From Sipunculus nudus (taxonomy: Eukaryota > Annelida > Sipuncula > Golfingiida > Sipunculidae), in assembly GCA_026874595.1 (NCBI GenBank), contig CM049315.1:3778664-3842663 (forward strand): DNA of 64,000 nt, given 5' to 3'. The translations under genes were made by a program, and so were the position numbers. The notes below the pieces were generated by a model, which was not told the origin of the DNA, made no database searches, and saw only the letters and a program-made list of their open reading frames with translations. Position 1 is the first letter of the stretch. Each line of letters begins with the position of its first letter. Shown here one piece after another: positions 46,022 to 57,719 of this stretch.

Positions 46022-48435
46022 AACTAGATATTTCTTGGCACCACAGGTGCCATAGTGTCCCCAGGCAATTATTCCACTCCCCTTTCAAGAATAGCTTCCC
46101 CCCCCCACCCCCCCCCCCCCTTCAGCAGCATATACTGACACTTGGCAAGTGACTATGGTTTCTTCCACCTATCAACTTGAGAAACAATATTTTTCACCAA
46201 ATATGGGGGCCAATACAGTAGATCACTCTTGAGAAAAGGGGATTAATTAATACTATAAAAATAGTTGGTAGGTGGTGCCACCTGTCTGGTTGAGAGAAAA
46301 CCCTCCATGATGGATGCATTAGTTGCCAAATTGGAGACCAACACATTGAACTACTCCTAAGATTTGAGCAATTTTCATCTATAACAAATGTTAGGATGGA
46401 CACCATACGAAAAAAAAATGACAGATGGCGCCACCAGTCTTGAGTACAAGATGGAGGAGGCCAAGATCTATGGATATGCACAGTATTAGACCAATACAGC
46501 ACACCACTACTAAGAAAAGATCATTAATTTATTCAATGGAAACAGGAAGGTAGGTGGTGCCCCATCTGGTTTATGAGAAAACATTGCAAGATGGATCGAC
46601 ATGCCAAATTTTAGACCAATACCTTGAACCACTCCGGAGAAATGAGCAGTTTTTACCCAAAGCACATGTACAGATGGACACCACAGCAAAATAATTGCAG
46701 ATGGGGCCACCAGTCTTGAGTACAATACGGAGGAGTCCAAGATCTATCGATATGCAAAATTTCAGGTCAACCAGGGCAAATCACTCCTCAGAAATGGGCA
46801 TTAATTTATTCTACAAAAAAGGAAAGATATGAGCAATTTTCACCCAAAGCACATTTACAGATGTACACCACAGCAAAACAATTGCAGATGGCACCACAAG
46901 TCTTGAATACATGCACAATTTCAGCCCAATCCGTCCAATAGTTTTAGACTTATAATGCTCACAGTACTGTTAAGTGGCAATGATGGGGTATTACAAGGCG
47001 TGAAAACAAGTAAAAACAAGAGACCCAGGGGTCTTATGTTCACTCTGTGAATTACTTTGCACGATGGCAGGTGATAAAAAAAAATGGTGAATGTGAAAAT
47101 ACCATTCATTCCTTTCCAAGTAGACACTGTCCTATTGCACAAGGTAGGTGGCGCCATCTGTCTGGTTTATGAGAAAACTTTCCTAGATGAATAGACATGC
47201 CAAATTTCAGACCGATACTTTCAACCACTTCTGAGATATGATATGAAGGCCAAAATATTAATACTTTGTGACTTGTCTTGGAAGAAGTGGAAAAGACCAT
47301 TTCGTCCTGCAGAAAGTAGGTCAACACAGGTGGCGCCACCTGGAGGTCAAAATCAATTGGCAGTCACATGATCAATATTCCTGTGAAATTTGAAACTGAA
47401 GGCTGCAGCAGTTCCTTAGATATTTGGTATAAGACAATACATCATGTATGGAAACACATCAAGTTGTCAAATTTTGCAATCGACACAATTTGAAGTTCCG
47501 TAGATATGCCATCTTGAAAATGACTTGACTGAATTTATATTCAAATTATTCCCCTTCCTCTAAGGAACTGCTGACTATGATATGATAGCCAAAGTATTTA
47601 TACTTTATGACATATCTTGGAAAAAGCAAAAAAACCATTACAGCCTGTAGAAAGAAGGTCAACACAGGTGGCGCCACCTGCAGGTCGAAATCATTTAGCA
47701 GTCAAATGATCAATATTCCTGTGAAATTTGAAACTGAAGGCTGCAGCAGTTCCCAAGATATTTGGTAACAGACAATACATCATGTACAGAAACACATCAA
47801 GTTGTTAAATTTTGTGATCGACACAATTTGAAGTTCCATAGAGACACCATCTTGAAAATGACTTGACTGAATTTACACACAAATTATTCCCCTTCCTCTA
47901 AGGAACTGCTGACTATGATATGAAGGCCAAAATATTAATACTTTATGACTTATCTTGGAAAAAGAGGAAAAGACCATTTCGTCCCACAGAAAGTAGGTCA
48001 ACATAGGTGGCGCCACCAAAAGCTTATTTTTGCATGTCCATCCCATGATCATTAATTCTGCAAAGTTTCATGAAGGTTGCTGCTTTGGCTGTTGAGATAT
48101 TTAGTAACAGACGGTGGACAGTTGACAGTGGACGGCGGACGCTGCGCCATGGCATAAGTTCACAGAGTGAACTAAAAACAGAAGGTAATGCCACCTGTCT
48201 TCTGCAGAAGACAAAACTATAAAGATCTTCAGTCAATTTGATTTTTGGACCAATCCATGCATCCCTTATTGAGATATTTAACATTTTGTCCCCTCATCCA
48301 TATCTAAGCACATGTCAAGTTTTGTAAAGTTTCGTAAAATATTTTTTGAGCTATTGCATCTGTACGAAATCTCTGCTGTGGCATGATGTGACCGTGCTTA
48401 AACCATAGTATCCCAACTTCGTCTGGGGATACAAT
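46022..48435 (+). mobile_element. GATACC-hairpin element with GGTAGGTGG core array
   Basis: The 5' end 'aactagatatttcttggcacc' includes the palindrome GGCACC-ACA-GGTGCC; the same end is at 57720. The core array (46250-46920) repeats 'ggtaggtggtgccac' and 'gatggcgccaccagtctt'. The 3' end is the hairpin around 48406-48432 (GTATCCC/GGGGATAC). It is interrupted at 47015-48178. C-runs lie at 46098-46122. Confidence 0.65.
47015..48178 (+). mobile_element. Nested element with GTTCAC terminal inverted motif
   Basis: It starts AACAAGAGACCCAGGGGTCT, then GTTCACTCTGTGAA. It ends 'ggcataa', GTTCACAGAGTGAAC, then TAAAAA. The two 15-base motifs are inverted copies, and the 3' one forms a GTTCAC/GTGAAC hairpin. 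The core has GGTGGCGCCACC at 47329, 47667 and 48006, a period of 338-339 bp. Host sequence 'aaaacaagtaaa' precedes it. Same plan as the pearl-like elements, with unrelated ends. Confidence 0.75.
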
Positions 48436-48860
48436 AATGCCCTATTTGACCTTGTTTTAGCAAAACTGAAATGTTTTAGTTGTGTTCCTCTTGGAATTTC
48501 CCTGTTAATTATAATTGTATCTTTTAAAGCTGTCTAGAAAAATCAATCTCAAATAGTAGCTGTTATGCAGATCAGAAAATGTCCTGCTGAAATGTATTGG
48601 ATGATCCTTGATTTGTAATCCTGTTGCCTGGTGATGGAGTCAGCGAGACAATCACGCAGACATCAGAATCATAGATACATTGTTACAGACTACAACAGGC
48701 CTGCATGTCTGAAAACCAGACAAGTGAACACTAGAATGAGGTTGTTTCTGCAATGCAAATACAGATGTTTTCCCTATGGATGGGCCTCCGATCCTCAAAT
48801 GTCAGGAAAAAAATAAAGACCACTTCAAAAGTCACAGCATTCAAAAATAATTTCAATTTA
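48436..48860. other. Unique sequence
   Basis: Nothing recognised. Confidence 0.3.
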
Positions 48861-48864
48861 GGCT

Positions 48865-49332
48865 GATTTGACCTTGAAGATGGTCAAGATCATCAGTTTT
48901 TGAACACTTCAATGAGTTTGGTCAGAACATTTTATGAGTCGACTTTCATGAAAATATATTGAGTGTTTCAATAGTAATAATGTGCAAAAATATATAATTC
49001 CTAATTCTAAGTCAAGGTCAAAGTTCCTGTTCTCTTCAAAGGACTTGGTTGAAACAATTGGGGTATCAAATTTGAGGTAAAAATGTGCAATACTTTTAAA
49101 GTTATGGGGTCCACAAAATATATTGAGGCCCAACCTTGATGATAAAGGTCAAGGTCATCAGTTTTCAAACTCTTCCGAGATACTGGTAGAATAAATTCAA
49201 ATTTCATGAAAAAATTTTGAGTTGTTCATATGATATAACAAGTTTAACAGAAGTGACACAGGCAACTACACCACCGCTGACGGCAACAACCAAACACTAT
49301 AATTGTCTCCCCCCAAGGGAGGGGAGACATAA
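48865..49332 (+). mobile_element. Short element with TGTCTCCCC 3' hairpin
   Basis: Receptor-like half-site strings are present (TCAAGGTCAAAG near 49012, AAAGGTCAAGGTCA at 49145-49158). The element closes with a perfect 9-bp stem, TGTCTCCCC (49304-49312) with GGGGAGACA (49321-49329), followed by TAAT. The left end is approximate. Confidence 0.5.
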
Positions 49333-49868
49333 TAACAGGGTAGAAACTGTGTGACAAGCAGAGTGTTTGCCAGAAGTTGGTCAAAAAGGAAGTCATCTGA
49401 AAAAAAAATTTTTAAATGTACTGACAAGTACTGATGAAACCAAAATATGCAAAACCAGAGCTCAAATTGAGAACTGAGAAGGACGTGTAAAGGAGGCTCC
49501 ACAGGTTAAAAACTGATGGGAAAAGTAGAATATGCCACCTACAAGTATTTCAAATACAAGACTGTGCCCTTCTGCTTGTATTTTTAAAAAGGTATTTCTG
49601 TTTTTTCAAGGCCTGATGTGCAACTAAAAGCTCATCCATTGTGCCTTGTACTTCCTTAGTGAAACTGAAAAGGAAGGGATTCAACCAAAAATGGCAGATG
49701 CTGCTTAGTGAAAATGACTGCTACATTGTGGAAATTTTTTTTTTAAATTGTGGTAACTTGGAAATATCTAGAATAAAAAATAAACATGTTTTTGATTTAC
49801 ATCATAACCAGTGGGACATGTGAAAGTGCTGATGGGACATTCAGGCAAAAAAATAAAATCCCTACAAA
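49333..49868. other. Unique sequence
   Basis: Nothing recognised. Confidence 0.3.
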
Positions 49869-51399
49869 AAACTTGGGACCCATGGGTCTCAACACTCAGC
49901 TGCATTTGTCTATAAGGATATACCTTTATGAGGTTTTCCAAATAATGATCCTGTGATCAGTTTGAAGCCAACCTGTCTACCCAAACTGGAGTTATCATCC
50001 ATAAACTAATGTGTGAATGGATGGGCCCTGTGACCTTAACCTTTGACCTTATGACCCAAAAATCAAAAGGAAATTTCCCCTACTGGCAGGTGCACCACAT
50101 GCTGATGATGGGAGGATTGAGATGAAAAGTTTGGCTTAAAATGCATCCACAATCTTTCTAAAGTAGTGGGTCCTGTGACCTTGACCTTTGATCTTATGAC
50201 CCCAGAATCAACAGTTCTTACTTTAGTGGTGGGCCATATATAAGTCAAGTTTGAAACCAATATTTCAAACCAAACTGGTGTTATCATCTGGAAACTAATA
50301 TGTGGACTGATGGCCCCCATGACCTTGACCTTGTGACCCCAAAATCCACAAGTTACTTTCATTATTGGCAGGTGAGCAACATCTGGAAGAAAGAATGTTT
50401 GAGAAAGTTTTGCTAAAAATACATTAACAATCTTTTTAAAGAAGTGGGTCCTGTGACCTTGACCTTTGGCCTTATGACTCCAAAATCAAAAGGGTTCTTA
50501 CATTATTGGTGGGTCATATATAAGTCAAAATTGAAACTAATGTCAATCCAAACTTGAGTTATCATCTGGAAACTAATTTGTGAACAGATGGCCCCTGTCA
50601 CTGTGACCTTTGACCATGTGACCCCAAATTCATTTATGCTCTCCCCATACTGGCAAGTCAGCTAAATGTGCAAAATGGAAAGTTTGGGATGAAAAGCTTG
50701 GCATAAAATGCAGCCATAACATTTTAAAAAAAGTGAGTCCTGTGACCTTGACCTTTGACCTCATGACCCAAAAATCATATAAAGTTCTTGCTTTAGTAGT
50801 GGGCCATATGTAAGTCAAGTTTGAAATCCATGTGTCAATACAACCTGGAGTTATCATCAGGAAACATATTTGTGTGGATGGATGAATGGACAAACAGACA
50901 GACAGGGTGATGACTATATGGCATCCACTTGTGATCAATAAACACACCAGGTTTTGGGACACTAGTTGTAATTACAGCTGAGAAACTGACATGATTGTTG
51001 TCATTTTATAGTAAAAAAATTTTAAAATATTCGTTAAAATAACAAAAAATACAGGTTGCGCCACCAATTTTTCGCGAACTGACAAAACTAGTCATGGTCA
51101 AAACTCAAGGCAAGATTCATGACAATCCATGCATTAATTACCAAGATATTAGAGGTTTTGTATTATATTTTTTATCATTCTGGGGGTACTTTCAAGCCCC
51201 ATACCTCCGAGGATATATGTAGTGACATAATTTCAGGTTTCCAAGGAGATTTTTTATTGACATCCCTGGATATTCACTTAGAAGTTTCTAGGTCCAGCAA
51301 TTACGCTTTATGCCCTGCTAACAGACGGCCGGATGCCCGGACGACAGACAAAGCGCCATTCCTATACCTCAGTTGACTTACAGTCAGTTGAGCTAAAAA
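49869..51399 (+). mobile_element. Pearl-like element with receptor-site core, uninterrupted
   Basis: The 5' end is TGGGACCCATGGGTCT. The core (50020-50860) has alternating ~146-bp units with TGACCTTGACCTTTGACC variants. A (GACA) tract is near 50885-50905. A GGTTGCGCCACC unit then leads to a CGG-rich tract (51325-51345) and the CAGTCAGTTGAGCTAAAAA end. It is the empty-site reference for the split relative at 15463-19055. Confidence 0.75.
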
Positions 51400-54300
51400 G
51401 GTATTGTTCCCAGGCACCGTCACGTCAATTTTAACCCCCAGCATTCAAATTTTTATTTTGACTCTAATCTTTCAAGAAGAAAAAATAATACAATTTTGAT
51501 AAGATTTTCTTTGTTAGGTAGTGCTTTTACATGATTAGTAAAAAAATTCTTTAATTATCATGCTTTCCCTGATCATGACATTTTTATCGAAACATTCAAA
51601 TAAAGGTAAAAAAAAAAACTGGTCTCAGCACTGATATCTGAAAAAAGTGCCTGCATGAGAACCATACCTTTGTTTTTTTTTTGGCCTACAGCACACTTTC
51701 TTTCATAAATAAGTGCTGGTGGGGCAATTTTTGTTTGATGCTGTTGTTTTTATTTCAATTGAAAAAGTATTCCATAATTTGCAAGAGAGTTTTCCTTACA
51801 CTTGAATCAGTAACAAGTTCAGTATTGCAGAAATTGCAAGAATGACTATTTCCTTAGATTTTTAACAATAACTACTTAAGCAGATTATTATTATATAATA
51901 AAGCTGGATATGCTATTAAATAACATATGCTGGCTAGAAAGTGTGCCAGGGCAAAACATGAAAACTAGTTCCAAGAACTCAAAAGAACATTGAACATGCA
52001 TTGTTTTGATTAAATTACCAATGCTAGTTTAACTGGTAATTTTGGTCAATAATCTGTTTTAATTCACATAATTACTGACTCAATTAAGTTGCAGTGGCAT
52101 AAATCAAACCTGCAGGATTAAGCATATCCGATTTCAGAAAAATACACATACATGATGAAATATTCTGTCATTTAATATAATCATTGAGAAGCTTTTTCCA
52201 TCATTTTGCACAATCAGCTTAAAATGAGAAAATCCCTGGTAATACTGTGGAAATTTATGGCATCCTGTTCTTCCATCACTCAAAATGAAAAAAAACATTG
52301 AAAAGTTTTGACCGGGGATAATGAAAAATTTATCTTGAGGAATCAAAAGGCTGTAGTTTGCTTTCACAATGCTCAAGATAATGCATCATTTCAGCTGGCC
52401 AAAATCTTGTTACTATAGAGATTTTTTTAGGATTTAACTATATCTTTGTCTTGTATTTACACAATTTATAATCTTCAGTTATCAGGCAATATATCAGATT
52501 CAGCACATCTGTGGATGCATAAATCAAACTACCTCCAGTCTTGCTTGTCAATATTACATTCATATGTGCCACAAAAAAACCCCAAATACTCACAATCAAT
52601 GAGGCTGATTAATCATTTGTCCTGTGGGATTACAATCCCCCCCCCCCCCCCTCAGTTATCACCTCTTCCAAATTATCACTGGAATAGTTTACCCTGCTCC
52701 AACCCAGCAATGAAATTTTTTCCAGCTGAATGACAACCAAACTTAATACTGTATAAACCCTAGACCATGCTTATTTGAGGTTACACACCTCAAAAAACTA
52801 CTCTGACAAATGTGTGAACAAAGGGCTAAAATTATGGTCCTAAAAATGAGAATAACATAATATGGTATTTTGAGAGAAATGATAAAATATAAAATGTGTA
52901 AAATATTTTTTTTTTATATTATGTATTAATTTGAAGAAATGATGACTTACATTTCCCCCTGGTTATCCTATTTTTTTATAAACTGGATAAAATTATTCCA
53001 ACTTTAAAACACGGACTACAAATAACAGTTACATAATAATATCAGATCAAGTGCTTCTAATTTTCAAATGGATTACTTTATTTATAATTATGATATACCT
53101 TTTTAAAATGGACAATAATTCATTAGATATAAGTTACCATTAAATACAGGTGGACGAAACTGCTCATGTTAAATGGGTATAATTTGTAATTATACTGAAT
53201 TCTTTAATGACATCAGGGTATCTTTCACACTGCTTATTTTTGAGAAGACAACAGAAATTTCTTCAAATGTATCCTACTAAATTAAACAAAATTATTTCTC
53301 AAACAGGGTAACACTGAAATTTAGTACTTAAACACTGAAATTAAAACACAATACATATATATAGGGTTTTCTGAATCATAAGATACCAAGCTGTAATAAA
53401 ATTAGTAATCTTTTTTATTAACAGCAAGTTTAATTGAGCATAATTACTAGGCTGAGACATGATAATCTTATTCAAATAAAATTTCTATTCATCACCAACC
53501 TATTACCTGTTTTATTTGGGTAGTTTATTGACAATAAAAAGAGTAATAAACAAGCAAATTCAAGAAATTTATGTCCCCCCTTTCACCTTCAAGTCCGGGA
53601 TTTTAAAGTTTGTGTTAAGTACAAATAGTTTTTACGACATTCAAAAGATGGCAGCACCTGGCAGTTACTGAAAAAAAATTAAAGTTTTTATGTTGACCGC
53701 TAGCAACACCTGTTGGTGATTAGTGAAACTAAATGTGCTGATTCTTCATATCAAAAATGAAATATCATATTATATTATTATCTTGTGAGACAGATACTCG
53801 AACACCAATCCCAACAAAGGTAAGCATCAGAGCAATCACTGACCCAAATTTGAATGAAATTAGATAAAATTTAGGAAAGTTACCACACAGAAATGAAAAA
53901 CCCAACAGGCGGACAGAAAGACAGACAGAAGGACAGACAGATAGACGGAGGGACAGCTAGACAAACCCTGATCAATGTCCCCAGTGCATTCAAAGGAAGT
54001 GGGGTACAATAAAGGAAAGCGAATGAGAAAGCTCTGCCCTGTTAAAAAGTCCATGGTCATGCAGTTTACAGCTAAACTGTTTAATTCTGCATATTTCTTT
54101 TTACAAGGAATGGATTAAATTAAGTAGTATGCCAGTTATGATTTTAACATTTACTATCACCCCCTCTGATCATGATGCATAACTTTTCTTTTTTATAATT
54201 AGCACATTCCTTGGTCTTTCTGTCAGTCACATGTAAAAACGGAAATGAATAAATGTCAGCTTTGTTGGACTAATCTGTGAACCTGCTGAAGAACCATGAA

Positions 54301-54486
54301 ACTGTGAAGTTTGACTGTGATCCTGGTGGAGGAGTTACACATGGAGGCTCAGACTACACATCATGTAAAGCTTTAGAAATCAGATCACTGAATAAAACAT
54401 CAAATCATCTTATATATATATATACCAGGCTCCCAGCAGGCTCCCGAAGAAATACAGGAATCTGACGGGAGAATCTGAGACAAAAT
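51400..54486. other. Unique AT-rich sequence with minor repeats
   Basis: It holds a C-run (52638-52650) and a (GACA)n-like tract (53910-53960) that may be the tail of an eroded element. No coding sequence is recognised. Confidence 0.35.
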
Positions 54487-54706
54487 TGTAGGAGTTCATA
54501 GAAATCTCACAGGAGGATCCAAGAAAAAAATGTAGGAGTTCATAGGAATCTTACAGGAGGATCCGAGAAAAAAATGTAGGAGTTCATAGTTATCTTAAAG
54601 GAGGATCCGAGACAAAAATGTAGGAGTTCATAGTAATCTTAAAGGAGGATCTGAGACAAAAATGTAGGAGTTAGACTGTGGTCTAAATGCTGAAAAAATA
54701 TATGAA
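54487..54706 (+). repeat. 44-bp tandem repeat, five copies
   Basis: TGTAGGAGTTCATAG starts at 54487, 54531, 54575, 54619 and 54663, exactly 44 bp apart each time. Confidence 0.95.
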
Positions 54707-56891
54707 AATATATATGAGACTGTGGTCTAATGCTTGAAAATATAGGAATATATAAATAGTAGATTGTGGTCTAAATGCTCGAAAAATATAGGAAATTATA
54801 TAAACCGTATTCGACGTAATAAGCGCCCCGGGCGCTCTCAAAATTAAATTTTTCTAAATTTTTCTTATACCCTAATAAGCGCCCCCCCCCCCCCCCCCCC
54901 CCCCCCACCACATCTGCCAACTTCCAAAGTGCATTACAATCCTCCAATTTAACACTGCGGCTTGTGTACACGTGTTTGACTTCACAGCACATTCAGGACA
55001 ATTCAGAAAAAAAAAACCGATCATTTAACAATGATTGTGTAATCCAAGTGATACCGATTTGCAGATGATTTTATTTTGTGTTGCATGAGAGAATTGTCTG
55101 AATGACTACAGTTAGAGATTTCCTTTGCAGGTGAAGAGGAAAAATAAGGATGGTAATAAATGAACGCTTTTATAAAAGTCAACGCCTAATAAGGTAGCAG
55201 AATGTATAAAATGTTCATATAAAAATATATAAAACAGTATTTATTTGAATGATGAAAAAAAAAAAAATACGGGACATCGGTACCCCCGATTATGTCAGTC
55301 ACCTTGCGCAAATACCTTTGACAGCTGAGCTGATTAATGACATGGAATGGCATCGACAATAATTGTCTTTTTTGTCTTTCATTGTGCTTGATATTACATG
55401 CAAAAGTTAAAAAAAAACTGAAATACTGGCCCTCAGACTCCTGCGTATTATATTTACTTCAGTGCGTATATGAACCAAGTCCGGGGCTTTGTTTTAAAAT
55501 TGTTAGGAAATTTGTCATATTTATATCCCGCGGAAACACGGTCCCTTTCTTGAACTTTGTTGACCCGTTATAATACATTCATTTTCTCGACATAGTCCAA
55601 TAATACAAGCTTGACAAACATTGTCACCTGAGGAAAGGCCGCTTCATATTTATAATTATAATGCGTTACTGGTTGTCTTGTAATTGAAGTGCCATGAGCG
55701 AGTCTCCGTGTATGTCAGTGTGCAAGCAAGCTGACAGCGTCCGCTTTCACTGGACTCGTGAACATTTTACGCAGTAAATACGGCACCATATGAAAAAATC
55801 ATCCTTGTTTTAACATGCATATTACGTGCTACTGGATGGCACTTAGTTAGGCAAATTGCCTGAATCCCTTGCGCGAGCGCTGTAAACACACAGATTAACC
55901 CAGGGCACAGGAATCTTGAGAACACAGGTAAGCCCTGCACGCTGTCAGCGGCATTGACAATTATATTACTGTGTACATGTTTCAAGTGAATTACCAAGAT
56001 GTTTTTTGGCAAAAAAATACATTAAAACTTATATATTATCAGGATTGGGAATTCCGTTTTGGTCCGTCAATTCCGCAATTCCGTCCGCGGTCGCGTAAAT
56101 TCACTGGCTCTACTGTCAGAAGGGCTTTCATATATTGATTCAGTTAAAATCCCTGTGTCAATGCGGCAAGGGCAAACCTTTTCATACCAATTATTTAACT
56201 AATGTGCACATGGAAATCTGATGTATAAACGATAAATTCAAATAAAAACAAAGCATTGTAATGCTCTTTATTGAGTGTATATTACCACCATACGGACATG
56301 ATCACTGATACTCACGGCATCTAGTTCGGCCGACGTAATAATTCACATTGCCGTAAATTATCCTTGGCGGCCCTGAGGACGCTGAGAAACTTGTACCAGT
56401 GTATAAGACGGCTGCCCTTCTTTGACAATATTTTAGGATAAAATTTATCGCTCATCACGAGCAAATACGGTAAGTAATATATATTTCATTGCATAATACA
56501 TCCACATACGTACCTGAATTCAGGTCACCCATTCAGCTTGGCCACCTGCAGGGTCTGCCTTCACGGACACTGTCATCCAGTGTTATCTATGATACACTGG
56601 ACCACTGATTCTGTTATGTGTAACTAATATTATTATTATATTAGATGATAAAGCTTAACGGAGATTGAATAAAAACTGGTGGTAACTTTTAAGCTTGGCG
56701 GGGAGAAATGAAAGCATTATGTTGTCCTGTGTTATATTGGCTAGGGAGAAAAGTGAGGTTAGGATGGCTCATCCTTTAGTTTCATAAAGTGATCTCCAAA
56801 ATCCGGTGGGGGGGGGGGGGGGGGGGGGGGCGCTTATTACGTTGAATACGGTATATATAGAAGATTGTGGTCTAAATGCTGGAAAATAGAG

Positions 56892-56961
<70 letters not shown>

Positions 56962-57150
56962 ATATATATATATGAGATTGTGGTCTAATGCTGGAAAATA
57001 TAGGAAAATATGTAAAGGAGATTGTAGTCTAAATGCTGGACAATATAGGAATATATATATAAAGATTGTGGTCTAATGCTGGAAAATATAGGAAAATATA
57101 TAAAGGAGATTGTGGTCTAATGCTGGAAAATATGAGACAATATTCATACA
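54680..57150 (+). repeat. Tandem repeat 'gattgtggtctaatgctggaaaata', split by transposon T2
   Basis: Units occur at 54675-54803 and again at 56853-57135, with T2 between. A long (AT)n (56897-56957) lies in the right half. Unit length varies (about 40-60 bp) because of AT-run differences. Confidence 0.8.
54804..56852 (+). mobile_element. TIR transposon copy T2, 2.05 kb, non-autonomous
   Basis: Terminal inverted repeats: the left end begins ACCGTATTCGACGTAATAAG and the right end, reversed, ACCGTATTCAACGTAATAAG; the match continues through GCGCCCC. A C-run (54883-54906) near the left end and a G-run (56807-56830) near the right end mirror each other. Insertion into the tandem repeat defines both ends; flanks are TA-rich, so the target duplication cannot be read. 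Internal ORFs (78 and 81 codons) show no transposase motif. The left 600 bp and right 170 bp match T1. Confidence 0.85.
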
Positions 57151-57719
57151 AAATAATATATGAGGCATTTTTTATAGGTAGATATAAGAAATATATGAAG
57201 TCAGTGGAAGCCCTGGCATAGATCCAGTGAACAGTAGTACCGTGTACTGCACAATGCTTGTGTGTCTCTGGTATAGTATTTCAGCAACAACAACTTAGTT
57301 GTACCATTAATAAACACATCATTTCATTAAATTAACCAACAGATTACAGAATCGGGAACCAAGGGAATGGTAAAAAAATTTGAAACCAGAATGGGATATA
57401 AATTTTCAATATAGAAGTCCCCTGTCTAACAGTCATACTTTTGTTAAATTAAGACATAAGAAAGGACAAAAGATTTTTCCTTTTCTTTACAACTTGATAT
57501 TTTGGAATAACAGACCTTGCCCATATGCCCATTAGGTATTAGCTAGTCTAAGTAATCAAGCAAGGGAAAAGAAAAGGAACATTTTTTATCACCAACAGGT
57601 TTAATGCATGCATGAGGGTTTATATCACTGATCACTATTATAGTGAGCCTATGTATGTCCACTTGGCCATGCACTGAAGTACACCCTGATAGACACCTGA
57701 GTAAGGTGGGTGGAAAGAG
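57151..57719. other. Unique sequence
   Basis: Nothing recognised. Confidence 0.3.
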
